From Paracoccaceae bacterium (GTDB taxonomy: Bacteria; Pseudomonadota; Alphaproteobacteria; Rhodobacterales; Rhodobacteraceae): a stretch of DNA of 64,000 bases. The stretch lies in contig JABDLJ010000031.1 of assembly GCA_013003075.1 (NCBI GenBank), positions 1 to 64,000 on the forward strand. Reading direction: 5' to 3'. This document shows positions 9,245 through 19,698 of this stretch, one piece after another. Position 1 is the stretch's first letter. Every line of letters starts with the position of its first letter. The notes beneath the pieces were generated by a model. The model searched no databases. It saw only the letters and a list, made by a program, of their open reading frames with translations, and was not told the origin of the DNA. The position numbers and the translations under genes were made by a program.

Positions 9245-10456
9245 ATGGGCGGCATCGTAATCATCGGCGGCGGGCAGGCCGGATCGTCGCTGGCCAGCAA
9301 GCTGCGCAACCTCGGCTGCGATGGCGAGATCACGTTGATTTGCGGCGAGCCCGTACCGCCGTACCAGCGTCCGCCCCTATCCAAGCAGTACCTGCTTGGC
9401 GAGATGGAAAAAGAGCGGCTCTATTTGCGGCCGCAGTCCTTCTATGACGAGCAGAACATCACCCTGATGCTCGACACGCAGGTTTCGTCGATCGATCCGG
9501 CGGCAAGGAGCATCCATGCAAACGGGCAGGACATCGCATATGACCAGCTTGCCCTGACGACGGGCTCTGACCCCAGAATGCTGCCGGATGAGATCGGCGG
9601 CGCTTTGAAAGGCGTCTTCGCGGTGCGCACGTTGGCCGATGTCGATGCGATGGCAGCGGCGTTCACCCCCGGCAAACGCGTTCTGATCGTCGGCGGCGGC
9701 TATATCGGGCTGGAGGCGGCGGCGGTCGCCTCGAAACTGGGCCTGTCGGTAACGCTGATCGAACTGGCGCCCAGGATCCTGCAACGTGTCGCCTGCCCCG
9801 AGACGTCTGATTATTTTCGCGATCTGCACAAAGGCCAGGGCGTCGATCTGCGCGAGGGCGTTGGCTTGAAGCGCCTGACCGGCGAGGCCCATGTCGACGG
9901 GGCAGAGCTTGGCGATGGAAGCATGCTCGATCTCGATTTCGTCGTGGTCGGGGTTGGCATCACGCCGGCAACCGGCCTTGCCGAAGCGGCCGGGCTGACC
10001 ATCGACAACGGCATAGCGGTGGATGGCGAGGGACGCACCAGCGATGCGCATATCTGGGCTGCCGGAGACTGCGCCTCGTTTCCCTACAAAGGTGGCCGCA
10101 TCCGCCTTGAGAGCGTGCAGAACGCCATCGACCAGGCCGAATGCGTGGCCGAAAACATGCTCGGCGCGGGCAAAACCTATTTCCCGCAGCCCTGGTTCTG
10201 GTCCGATCAGTACGACATCAAGCTTCAGATCGCCGGGCTCAGCACCGGTTATGACGGCATCGTGCTGCGGCCCGGCACCCAGCCTGGCATGCAAAGCCAT
10301 TGGTACTACAAGGGCGACCGCCTTCTGGCCGTGGACGCAATGAACGACACGCGCGGCTACATGGTGGGCAAGCGCCTGATCGAAGCGGGCAAAAGCCCGG
10401 ACCGGGATGTTATCGCCAACCCCGAAACCGATCTCAAAGCGCTTTTGCGGGCGTGA
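9245..10456 (+). CDS. FAD-dependent NAD(P)H ferredoxin/rubredoxin reductase
   Basis: Flavoprotein that passes electrons from NAD(P)H to a small electron carrier. The 403-residue protein has an N-terminal FAD dinucleotide site IVIIGGGQAGSSLASKLR, PPYQRPPLSKQYLLGE typical of ferredoxin reductases of oxygenase systems, a second nucleotide site VLIVGGGYIGLEAAAVASKLG for NAD(P)H, and the FAD-contact motif IWAAGDCASFPY. The C-terminal domain fits the reductase C family. GGAAGG lies just upstream of ATG 9245. No ferredoxin or P450 gene is adjacent, so its partner is unknown. It overlaps rsmD by GTGA. Confidence 0.88.
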   Translation: MGGIVIIGGGQAGSSLASKLRNLGCDGEITLICGEPVPPYQRPPLSKQYLLGEMEKERLYLRPQSFYDEQNITLMLDTQVSSIDPAARSIHANGQDIAYDQLALTTGSDPRMLPDEIGGALKGVFAVRTLADVDAMAAAFTPGKRVLIVGGGYIGLEAAAVASKLGLSVTLIELAPRILQRVACPETSDYFRDLHKGQGVDLREGVGLKRLTGEAHVDGAELGDGSMLDLDFVVVGVGITPATGLAEAAGLTIDNGIAVDGEGRTSDAHIWAAGDCASFPYKGGRIRLESVQNAIDQAECVAENMLGAGKTYFPQPWFWSDQYDIKLQIAGLSTGYDGIVLRPGTQPGMQSHWYYKGDRLLAVDAMNDTRGYMVGKRLIEAGKSPDRDVIANPETDLKALLRA

Positions 10457-11016
10457 GGATTATCGGTGGCACCTGGCGCGGCCTGACCCTTGCCTCGCTT
10501 GGCAAAGGAGACAGTGCCGCGCATCTGCGGCCAACCTCGGACCGGGTGCGCGAAAGTCTTTTCAACCTTCTCCAGAATGGCCCCTACGACGATCCGGTAG
10601 AGGGCGCCCGCGTGCTGGACCTGTTCGCCGGCACCGGGGCGCTTGGGCTTGAAGCCCTGTCACGCGAGGCGAGATGTGCCTGTTTCGTCGATAGCGGCGC
10701 GAAAGCCGGCGCGCTGCTGGCCGAGAATATCGCCAGAACCCGCAGCGGCGACCGCGCCCGCGCCCTGCGCCGCGATGCCCTGAAGCTTGGCCCCAACCCC
10801 GAAGAGCCCTTCGGTCTGATCTTTGTCGATCCGCCCTATGGCAAGGGCCTGGGCGAGCGGGCGCTTCTGGCCGCGGCAAGGGGCGGCTGGATCGCCGACG
10901 GGGCGCTGATCGTATTCGAAGAAGGCAAGTTGATCGCCGCCCCGGACGGCTTCACCCTGCTGGATCACCGCCGCTATGGCGACACCCACATCCATATCCT
11001 GAGGTACGCTGCATGA
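10453..11016 (+). CDS. rsmD: 16S rRNA (guanine(966)-N2)-methyltransferase RsmD
   Basis: Methylates G966 of 16S rRNA using S-adenosylmethionine. The 187-residue product starts with GTG as VRIIGGTWRG, then RPTSDRVRESLFNLL, the SAM-binding motif VLDLFAGTGALGLEALSR and the catalytic motif FVDPPYGKG. The GTG start overlaps the previous stop by four bases (GTGA); the longer frame upstream only reads through the previous gene. It is followed by an ATGA overlap with a HAD phosphatase, so these three genes form one translational unit. Confidence 0.95.
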   Translation: MRIIGGTWRGLTLASLGKGDSAAHLRPTSDRVRESLFNLLQNGPYDDPVEGARVLDLFAGTGALGLEALSREARCACFVDSGAKAGALLAENIARTRSGDRARALRRDALKLGPNPEEPFGLIFVDPPYGKGLGERALLAAARGGWIADGALIVFEEGKLIAAPDGFTLLDHRRYGDTHIHILRYAA

Positions 11017-11657
11017 CCCCAAAGGCGGTGCTTTTCGATTGTGACGGCGTACTGGTGGATTCCGAGCCGCAGGCAGAGACCGTGATCCTGGGGCGGCTCG
11101 CGGCTATCGGGCTGGACCTGACGCCTGCTGACCTCAAGGAGATGTTTCTTGGCGGCACCATGCGCGGGATCGCCGAGCAAGCCGCCGCGATGGGCGCAGA
11201 CGTGCCGGAAGACTGGATCGACCTGACATATGAAGCCCTTTTTGCGTCGCTGCGCGAAGGCGTGCCGCCGATCGTGGGCGCGCACCAGGTGCTGGACGCC
11301 CTCGATGCAAATCGCATCCCCTATGCGGTCGGCTCGAACGGGCCGCCGGCCAAGATGGACATCACGCTTGCCAAGACCGGGCTTCTGGAGCGGTTTTCAG
11401 GGCGGATCTATTCAGGCCATGTGCACGGCCGGCCCAAGCCGGAGCCCGACATCTATCTGCGCGCGGCCAGCGATCTTGGCATCGGACCAGAGCATTGCAC
11501 CGTGGTCGAAGACAGCGCGACAGGCGCGCGCGCCGCGGCCCGGGCGGGCATGCGCTGCATCGGTTTTGCGGCGGCGGGCGGGGCCGAAAAGCTTCTGGCG
11601 GAGGGCGCCGAGATCGCCATGACCATGGCCGAAGTGCGGGTTCGGCTTGGGCTATGA
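11013..11657 (+). CDS. HAD-superfamily hydrolase, phosphoglycolate phosphatase/CbbY-like
   Basis: Predicted phosphatase or phosphomutase acting on a small phosphorylated metabolite. The 214-residue protein has HAD motif I DCDGVLVDSE (nucleophile and acid/base aspartates), motif II VGSNGP, motif III lysine in HGRPKPEPDIY and motif IV VVEDSATGARAA, with a helical C1 cap between residues 15 and 85. This is the subfamily of CbbY, Gph and beta-phosphoglucomutase; the substrate is not fixed by sequence. ATGA overlap with rsmD. Confidence 0.88.
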   Translation: MTPKAVLFDCDGVLVDSEPQAETVILGRLAAIGLDLTPADLKEMFLGGTMRGIAEQAAAMGADVPEDWIDLTYEALFASLREGVPPIVGAHQVLDALDANRIPYAVGSNGPPAKMDITLAKTGLLERFSGRIYSGHVHGRPKPEPDIYLRAASDLGIGPEHCTVVEDSATGARAAARAGMRCIGFAAAGGAEKLLAEGAEIAMTMAEVRVRLGL

Positions 11658-11714
11658 GAAACTTCAGCAGAACGTGACTAGGCAATTGGACCGGCGTTGC
11701 CCTATCATCGCGGC

Positions 11715-11936
11715 ATGTCTGAAACCCGCACCGCACCTTTGGGATTATTCGACGCCTGGGAAGCCGACACCGCCCGGCCTTCGTCCTCGCCAAAGCCAAG
11801 CTGGCCACTGATGGGCGATATCGTCGCCAGCCGGGGCGGCGTGCCCGAGCACCTGATCCAGTGGCGCCGCACCCAAGGCGAGGATGATCCCGCGCCGCAG
11901 CTGGACCCCGGCAAGAGCCGCGAAAAGCGGCGTTAG
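11715..11936 (+). CDS. Small hypothetical protein (73 aa)
   Basis: Unrecognised. The predicted protein begins MSETRTAPLGLFDAWEADTA, is proline-rich in its first half and ends with a strongly charged tail (LDPGKSREKRR). There is no signal peptide or membrane segment. It could be read from an upstream ATG at 11697, but the one at 11715 looks more natural. Its stop TAG interlocks with the stop TAA of convergent map (TTAG, 11933-11936). The codon pattern fits the neighbours. A real gene is likely but not certain. Confidence 0.5.
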   Translation: MSETRTAPLGLFDAWEADTARPSSSPKPSWPLMGDIVASRGGVPEHLIQWRRTQGEDDPAPQLDPGKSREKRR

Positions 11937-12757
11937 CCCCAGGTGGGGTGGAACTTGCCCGCCTCCGACAACGTGAAGATATCGCAGCCTTCTGCCGTGA
12001 CGCCGACCGAATGCTCGAACTGCGCCGAAAGCGATTTGTCGCGCGTCACCGCTGTCCAGTCGTCAGCCAGGACCTTGGTCTCGGGCCGGCCCAGATTGAC
12101 CATCGGCTCGATGGTGAAGAACATGCCCTCTTCCAGAACCGCCCCGGTGCCGGCGCGGCCATAGTGCAGAACGTTGGGCGGGGCATGAAACACCCGGCCC
12201 AGCCCATGACCGCAGAAATCGCGCACAACCGACATGCGGTTGCTTTCGACGTATTTCTGGATGGCGTGGCCGATGTCGCCGAAGGTGTTGCCCGGCTTCA
12301 CCGCCGCAATCCCCGCAATCAGCGCATCATGCGTGACCTGGATCAGCCGTTCGGCCTTGCGCGACAAGGAGCCTGCGACATACATCCGGCTTGTATCGCC
12401 GAACCATCCATCGACGATCACCGTTACATCGACATTCAGGATATCGCCGTCTTTCAGCAGTTTCGGCCCCGGAATGCCGTGGCAGACGACATGGTTCACG
12501 CTGATACAGCTTGCGTGCTGATAGCCCTTGTAGCCGATCGTCGCGGATTTCGCCCCGGCATCCTCGACCATCCGGGTGATCATGCGATCGATCTCGGCCG
12601 TGGTCTGGCCGGGGACGATTGATGGCGCGATCTCGTCCAGGATGCGGCTTGCCAGCGCACCTGCGGTATGCATGCCCGCAAAGTCTTCGGGCTCGTATAT
12701 GCGGATGCCGTCCTTTGTCAGCCGCCCGCGCTTGGTCTCGTCCAAGGCCATCTCCAT
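11933..12757 (-). CDS. map: Type I methionine aminopeptidase
   Basis: Removes the initiator methionine from nascent proteins; a dinuclear metalloenzyme. The 274-residue protein has the peptidase M24A pattern: HGIPGPKLLKDGDILNVDVT (first Asp ligand), GDTSRMYVAG (second Asp), FCGHGLGRVFHAPP (His ligand), FFTIEPMVNLG (Glu) and SAQFEHSVGVT (Glu). Length is typical of the proteobacterial enzyme. It is transcribed away from sfsA with a 45-base gap, possibly in the same operon. Confidence 0.96.
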   Translation of the reverse strand: MEMALDETKRGRLTKDGIRIYEPEDFAGMHTAGALASRILDEIAPSIVPGQTTAEIDRMITRMVEDAGAKSATIGYKGYQHASCISVNHVVCHGIPGPKLLKDGDILNVDVTVIVDGWFGDTSRMYVAGSLSRKAERLIQVTHDALIAGIAAVKPGNTFGDIGHAIQKYVESNRMSVVRDFCGHGLGRVFHAPPNVLHYGRAGTGAVLEEGMFFTIEPMVNLGRPETKVLADDWTAVTRDKSLSAQFEHSVGVTAEGCDIFTLSEAGKFHPTWG

Positions 12758-12802
12758 CGTTTTCAGGCCCTAAATAGGCAAATGTTTCGGCTTCTGCCAG
12801 TG

Positions 12803-13513
12803 CTAGTCGGAGCCCTGCGCCTCTAGCGCGCCCCCGATGTGCAAACCATCCGGTGTGATCTGGGCTTCGTGGCAAAGAACCTCCACCCCTTCTGCGGTCG
12901 CCCTGGCGAAGGCTTCGGCGTAGGCCGGATCAAGATCGGCGGCCAGTCGGAACCGCGCGCAATCAGTGCGCTGGATGAGATAGAGCATAACGGCGCGATG
13001 ACCATCGGCGACCATCCGGGCCAGATCCTCCAGGTGCCGCGCCCCGCGGGCGGTCACGCTGTCGGGAAACTCGGCCCAATCGGCCTCACGGCACAAGGTC
13101 ACGCTTTTGACCTCGACATACGCGTCAGGCCGGCCGGCTTCGGTCAATAGAAAATCAACGCGGCTCTTCTCGCCAAAGCGCACCTCGGCGCGGTGCGTGC
13201 CATAGCCGGCCAGCGCGGGAATAGCGCGCGCAGCAAGGGCTTCGGCCACCACGCGATTGGCCAGCCCTGTATCGACGCAAGCCAGGTGCCCGCCCGCAAG
13301 CTCGGCCAGCCGCCAGCCGAATTTCAGCTTCTTGCGGGGATCGTCGTTCGGCTCCACCCATACCAGGCTGCCGGGTTCGGCCAGCCCCATCATGCTGCCT
13401 GGGTTCGGGCAATGGGCCACATGAACCGATCCATCCGGCAGCTCGATATCGCTTAGGAAGCGTTTGTAGCGCCGCAGCAGCCGCGCCTGCACAAGAGGGG
13501 TTGGAAACTTCAT
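12803..13513 (-). CDS. sfsA: SfsA family DNA/RNA nuclease-like protein
   Basis: Named for sugar fermentation stimulation in E. coli, where it was proposed to bind DNA; recent views place it in a nuclease-like fold. The 236-residue product starts MKFPTPLVQARLLRRYKRFL and shows the family motifs VHVAHCPNPGSM, GTHRAEVRFGEKSRVDFLL and YVEVKSVTL (Asp and Glu-x-Lys as in restriction-type nucleases). The open frame extends to 13576, but the family start is at 13513. It lies upstream of map on the same strand and is divergent from the CinA-like gene. Confidence 0.93.
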   Translation of the reverse strand: MKFPTPLVQARLLRRYKRFLSDIELPDGSVHVAHCPNPGSMMGLAEPGSLVWVEPNDDPRKKLKFGWRLAELAGGHLACVDTGLANRVVAEALAARAIPALAGYGTHRAEVRFGEKSRVDFLLTEAGRPDAYVEVKSVTLCREADWAEFPDSVTARGARHLEDLARMVADGHRAVMLYLIQRTDCARFRLAADLDPAYAEAFARATAEGVEVLCHEAQITPDGLHIGGALEAQGSD

Positions 13514-13563
13514 GCCGCGCGACCTATACCGCAGGCAAAGCAACCTCAACCCGGAGCGCCAAG

Positions 13564-14295
13564 ATGCCAAACCCAACCGCCGCCCTTCTGGTCATCGGGG
13601 ACGAAATCTTGTCGGGCCGCACGCGGGACGCCAACATGTACCACCTGGCGCAAGAGCTGACAAAGCACGGCATCGACCTGAAAGAGGTTCGGGTCGTATC
13701 GGATGACGCCGATGCGATCACCGCGGCGGTGAAGGCGCTTTCGGCGGGCTATGAGCATGTGTTCACCTCGGGCGGTATCGGCCCGACCCATGACGATATC
13801 ACCGCCGACTGCGTGGCCGCGGCGTTCGGCGCGCCCATCGACGTGCGCGATGATGCCCGCGCGGTGCTTGAGGCTCACTACGACAAGCAGGGCATCGAGC
13901 TGAACGACGCCCGGTTGCGCATGGCCCGCATTCCCCAGGGCGCTACGCTCATCGACAACCCCGTCTCGGCCGCGCCGGGCTTCAGCCTGCAAAACGTCCA
14001 CGTGATGGCCGGCGTGCCGAGCATCTTCCAGGCGATGGTTGAGAGCCTTCTGCCCACACTGACCGGCGGCGCGCCGATCCAGAGTGTCACCTTGCGCATC
14101 ACCCGCGGCGAGGGCGATATCGCCGGCCCCCTGGGTAGGCTCGCCTCCGAATATCCAGATCTCAGCTTCGGCTCTTATCCTTTCATCCAGAACGGCGCCT
14201 ATGGCGCCAATGTCGTGATCCGCGGTCCCGATGCAGCCGCGCTTGAGACCGCACGCGGCAAACTGGCTGCCCTTTTCGAAGGCGATACCGCGTGA
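13564..14295 (+). CDS. CinA-like molybdopterin-binding domain protein
   Basis: A single MoCF/MoaB-type domain protein of the competence/damage-inducible CinA group, lacking the C-terminal amidohydrolase domain. The 243-residue product has AALLVIGDEILSGRTRDANM, FTSGGIGPTHDDITADCVAAAF (the ligand-binding GGxGPTxDD pattern) and VHVMAGVPSIFQAM. Related proteins bind or hydrolyse ADP-ribose or pterin ligands, but the function of the stand-alone form is unclear. ATG 13564 follows GGAGCGCCAAG. It starts a three-gene set joined by GTGA and ATGA overlaps. Confidence 0.85.
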   Translation: MPNPTAALLVIGDEILSGRTRDANMYHLAQELTKHGIDLKEVRVVSDDADAITAAVKALSAGYEHVFTSGGIGPTHDDITADCVAAAFGAPIDVRDDARAVLEAHYDKQGIELNDARLRMARIPQGATLIDNPVSAAPGFSLQNVHVMAGVPSIFQAMVESLLPTLTGGAPIQSVTLRITRGEGDIAGPLGRLASEYPDLSFGSYPFIQNGAYGANVVIRGPDAAALETARGKLAALFEGDTA

Positions 14296-15029
14296 CACCG
14301 CTCAGCCCGGCACAGCTGCGGGCGGTGATCGATACGACATGGCCGCCCGCCCGGATCAGCCAGCAGGATCCGTGGACGCTGCGGGTCGGCGACGGCGGCG
14401 GCAAACGGGTCTCGGCTGCGACGACAACGACCAAAGTGTCCCAGACCGATGTGCGAGCGGCCGAGGACGCCATGCGCGGGTTCGGGCAAACGCCGCTATT
14501 TCAGCTTTATGGAACAGAGCCAGGCCTCGACGACATGCTTGCCGCGCAAGGCTACCTGCATCTGGACCGGACCATCCTTTATCTCTGCGCGCTGGCCGAA
14601 CTCGACACAAAAGCGCCCTCGCCGCTTACGACACTTCGCGGCGATACCCCGCTGCCGATCATGCGCGAGATCTGGGCGGCTGGCGGGATCGGCCCGGCAC
14701 GGGTTGCGATAATGGAACGCGCCCCCGGACCCAAAACCATGATCCTGGGACGGCTTGGCGACCGGCCGGTCGGGGCGGCCTTCGTTGCAGCCTCGGGTCC
14801 GATCGCGATGATCCACGCCATCGAGGTGCTTTGCGAACACCGGCGGCGCGGCGCGGGGCGCAACATGCTGGCGCGGGCGGCCGTCTGGGCACGCGATGCG
14901 GGCTGCACCCACCTGTCGCTTCTTGTCACCGAAGCGAACGTTTCTGCCAACGCGCTTTATCGCTCGCTTGGAATGGTCCAAGCGGGCAGCTATCACTATC
15001 GTATGAAACCCGGAACCCAGAACAGATGA
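14292..15029 (+). CDS. GNAT family N-acetyltransferase
   Basis: Predicted acetyl-CoA-dependent N-acetyltransferase, substrate unknown. The 245-residue protein has a C-terminal GNAT domain with IHAIEVLCEHRRRGAGRNML (acetyl-CoA pyrophosphate loop RRRGAGR) and THLSLLVTEANVSANALYRS, the usual beta-bulge and last-helix signature ending in SLGMVQAGSYHYRMK. The first half (residues 1-110) is less typical and may form a second degenerate GNAT unit. It starts with GTG overlapping the preceding stop. Confidence 0.85.
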   Translation: MTPLSPAQLRAVIDTTWPPARISQQDPWTLRVGDGGGKRVSAATTTTKVSQTDVRAAEDAMRGFGQTPLFQLYGTEPGLDDMLAAQGYLHLDRTILYLCALAELDTKAPSPLTTLRGDTPLPIMREIWAAGGIGPARVAIMERAPGPKTMILGRLGDRPVGAAFVAASGPIAMIHAIEVLCEHRRRGAGRNMLARAAVWARDAGCTHLSLLVTEANVSANALYRSLGMVQAGSYHYRMKPGTQNR

Positions 15030-16006
15030 GCGCCGCGGACCGCAGCCGCCCCGTTTGGGGTCGGGCCGCATTCAAGCTTGCCTGCGGGATCCTGGTGTGC
15101 GCCGGCCTGCCTGCCTGGGCGATTTCGCTGGACTTGCCGCTGCCGCAGACAGCCAGGATGACCGCAAGCGATGCCGATCCCGCTGCGTCCTTCGTCTTTC
15201 CACTGGCCCCGGTGACCGCCGTGCAGCCGGCGCCGGCGCCGCTTGAGGGCGCGGGTACACGGCAGGCCTGGATTGCCGCAGATGCCGCGCTGACGACAAT
15301 GCAGATCCTCGATCCGATCCGCGCTTCTCTGGTGGATCAAGGCTTCGCCGTTGCGTTCGAATGTGCCGATATAGAGTGTGGCGGCTTCGATTTCCGCTAC
15401 GCTTTACGCCTTCTGCCAGAGCCTGAAATGCACGTCGATCTGGGCGATTTCCGTTACCTCTATGCCAGATCGCCCGATGAGATCGAACATGTCGCAGTCG
15501 TGGTCAGCCGCAGCGATGGCGCTGCGAACATCCACATCTCGCGGCTTGGTCCTTCCAATGGCAATGGTTTCGCCGCGGCCCTTCCGGCGGCAAGTGCGGC
15601 CACCGCCGACGCGCCGGAGCTTGCCCTTCCGGAAACCGGCCCTGGAGCCACAGGTACCACGGTCCTGGAAGATGTCGCGTTCGAAACCGGGTCCGCCACG
15701 CTGGGCGGGCCGGACTATCCCTCACTGGAAACACTTGCCGCCTTTCTGGCCGAAAACCCGCTGGCAACCGTGGTTTTCGTGGGCCACACCGACGCCGTGG
15801 GAGACCTCGACTCAAACGTCGCCTTGTCACGGCGCCGCGCCGAAGCCGTAGCCGAACAATTGATCGGTTTCTACGCGATCCCGGCAAGCCGGGTCAGCGC
15901 CGAAGGGGTCGGCTATCTTGCGCCGCGCGCCAGTAACCAGACGCCCGAAGGCCGCGCGGCAAATCGCCGGGTCGAGGCATTGATCCTGCTTCCCGGCGGC
16001 GGCTGA
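15026..16006 (+). CDS. OmpA-family protein (peptidoglycan-binding C-terminal domain)
   Basis: Envelope protein that probably tethers to peptidoglycan. The 326-residue product has an N-terminal signal-like segment (FKLACGILVCAGLPAWA), a middle region of unknown fold (about residues 35-200), an Ala/Pro-rich linker and an OmpA domain from about residue 215 (VAFETGSATLG, VVFVGHTDAVGDLDSNVALSRRRAEAV, PEGRAANRRVEALI) with the Asp and Arg residues that contact diaminopimelate. The long open frame upstream from 14231 is antiphase read-through; ATG 15026 gives an ATGA overlap. It is followed by a bidirectional terminator. Confidence 0.88.
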   Translation: MSAADRSRPVWGRAAFKLACGILVCAGLPAWAISLDLPLPQTARMTASDADPAASFVFPLAPVTAVQPAPAPLEGAGTRQAWIAADAALTTMQILDPIRASLVDQGFAVAFECADIECGGFDFRYALRLLPEPEMHVDLGDFRYLYARSPDEIEHVAVVVSRSDGAANIHISRLGPSNGNGFAAALPAASAATADAPELALPETGPGATGTTVLEDVAFETGSATLGGPDYPSLETLAAFLAENPLATVVFVGHTDAVGDLDSNVALSRRRAEAVAEQLIGFYAIPASRVSAEGVGYLAPRASNQTPEGRAANRRVEALILLPGGG

Positions 16007-16036
16007 GCACCAATACCGTCCTCATCCTAAATCCAT

Positions 16037-16081
16037 GATTGAAAACGAAAAAGCGCCCCACGAGGGAGCGCGTTTTCAATC
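16037..16081. terminator. Bidirectional terminator between OmpA-family gene and lysR
   Basis: GATTGAAAACG (16037-16047) is the exact reverse complement of CGTTTTCAATC (16071-16081). Nested inside is a GC stem, GCGCCCC (16053-16059) against GGGAGCGC (16064-16071) with one bulged A and an ACGA loop. A-rich and T-rich arms flank the stem on the two sides, so it can terminate both convergent genes. Confidence 0.82.
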
Positions 16082-16098
16082 AGTAGGTTCCCCGGAGC

Positions 16099-17004
16099 TT
16101 ACCAGGCGTCGGGGCCCTTTTCGGCAAACGCATGAACCAGGAAGTCGATGAAGGCGCGGACCTTGGGCTGGGTGAACCGTCCCGGCGGGTAGACCGCATA
16201 GATGCCCTGGCTTTCCACCGGCAGATCGGGGATCGCCTCTTCAACGAGGCCCTGCTCCAACGCTTCGCCATAAAGGAAGCTGGGCAGATATGCGATGCCG
16301 AGACCCGAGATCGCGGCGTTCAGCAGGGACTGACCATCGTTGACCGTAAGCCAGCCCGCGGTGCGGACCTGGCGCTTTTCGCCCGAGGGGGCGGTCAGCT
16401 TCCAGACATTGCCGGACGACTGGTTCGAGTAGTGCAGAAGCTTGTGCTCGTTCAGATCATCGATCTTGGTCGGCCGGCCATAGGTCTCGAAATAGGACGG
16501 CGCTGCGATCATGCGCTTGGTGGTCTCGCACAGCTTGCGCGCCCGCAGCGTCGAGTCTTCCAGCTCGCCGATCCGGATCGCCATGTCGAAGCCTTCCGAG
16601 ATCAGCTCTACATAGCGGTTGTTCAGCACCATGTTGACGGTGATGTCCGGAAACTCCTGCAGGAAGTCCCCAAGCACCGGCGACAAGTGATTGACCCCGA
16701 AATCGGTGGCGACCGAAATGCGCAGAAGACCCGATGGAGCAGATTGCATCGAGGTCACAAGTGCGTCGGCTTCGCCAGCGTCGTTCAGAACGCGGCGCGC
16801 GCGGTCATAATAAGCCAGTCCGATCTCGGTCGGGCTGACCCGGCGGGTCGTCCTGTTCAGAAGACGCGCGCCCAAGCGTGCCTCCAGAGACGATACATGT
16901 TTGGAAACAGCGGATTTTGAAATTCCCATTTTCTTGGCAGCATCCGTGAACCCCCCCTGGTCCACGACCATTGCGAAGGCTTCCATCTCGGTCAAACGGT
17001 CCAT
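16099..17004 (-). CDS. LysR-family transcriptional regulator (CrgA-like)
   Basis: DNA-binding regulator. The 301-residue protein has an N-terminal winged helix-turn-helix (residues 5-62; FTDAAKKMGISKSAVSKHVSSLEARLGARLLNRTTRRV) and a periplasmic-binding-type effector domain (about 90-295) with LRISVATDFGVNHLSPVLGDFLQEFPDI. It belongs to the large CrgA/DsdC-type group by its opening MDRLTEMEAFAMVVDQGGFT. The effector and targets are not evident. The adjacent FadH-like gene lies upstream on the same strand, separated by 194 bases, so co-regulation is only a possibility. Confidence 0.93.
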   Translation of the reverse strand: MDRLTEMEAFAMVVDQGGFTDAAKKMGISKSAVSKHVSSLEARLGARLLNRTTRRVSPTEIGLAYYDRARRVLNDAGEADALVTSMQSAPSGLLRISVATDFGVNHLSPVLGDFLQEFPDITVNMVLNNRYVELISEGFDMAIRIGELEDSTLRARKLCETTKRMIAAPSYFETYGRPTKIDDLNEHKLLHYSNQSSGNVWKLTAPSGEKRQVRTAGWLTVNDGQSLLNAAISGLGIAYLPSFLYGEALEQGLVEEAIPDLPVESQGIYAVYPPGRFTQPKVRAFIDFLVHAFAEKGPDAW

Positions 17005-17198
17005 TTAATAACCTTCTTTTACCGTTACCCTCCAGCGGTTTTCCTTTTCATTGCCAATTCGGGCGACAATGCGGACTGAGGCCGACAATAGTTAGGTTTC
17101 TTCAGGATCGTATGATGCGCGGAAACATGCGGACTGGCCCACCCTTACGGCGCACACAGCCCGGAGCTTGTGATATCTGTAGTTATAATTTCGCGATA

Positions 17199-19280
<2,082 letters not shown>

Positions 19281-19390
19281 TCACCCCCGACGCGGCGTTA
19301 CGGACCGGCAAACGGGCCGCGCCTGCATTCTGCTATGCTGGGGTTGCGCGCACTCCGGTGCCAGGCGCGCTCGGCAATGGAGGTTTGCCC

Positions 19391-19687
19391 ATGATCATGC
19401 GTATTTTCCAGGTTTCCGTCCGCCCCGGTAAAGAGCAGGAGTTCAGTACCTTCTTTCACGAAACGGCCATTCCGCTCATGCAGTCCACCGACGGGATCGT
19501 GTCGGTGTTCCCCGGGGCCGCGCGGCCCGAAAGCCCAGGCGAGTTCAGTTTCGTGATGATCTGGCGCGACCTCGATGCGCTGATAGCCTTCGTCGGCGAG
19601 GACTACGCCAACCCGCATATCGATCCGGCCGAGGCAAAACTTGTCGCCAGCCGCACCATCAAGCACTACGATCTGGTGCAGGCATAG
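19391..19687 (+). CDS. Antibiotic biosynthesis monooxygenase (ABM) domain protein
   Basis: Small ferredoxin-like-fold protein of the ABM/quinol monooxygenase family. The 98-residue product starts MIMRIFQVSVRPGKEQEF and has the expected EFSFVMIWRDLDALIAFVGEDY stretch. GGAGG sits eight to twelve bases upstream of ATG 19391, which decides the start over the longer frame. Members oxidise quinols or degrade heme or act as stress proteins; nothing here fixes which. It is divergent from the FadH-like gene, so the two may be regulated together. Confidence 0.85.
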   Translation: MIMRIFQVSVRPGKEQEFSTFFHETAIPLMQSTDGIVSVFPGAARPESPGEFSFVMIWRDLDALIAFVGEDYANPHIDPAEAKLVASRTIKHYDLVQA

Positions 19688-19698
19688 CAGCGGGCGCG

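Noticed and set aside
14231-15025. Extension of the OmpA-family ORF upstream over 265 residues
   Set aside because: This part reads through the GNAT gene in another frame; the ATGA overlap at 15026 and signal-like N-terminus set the start.
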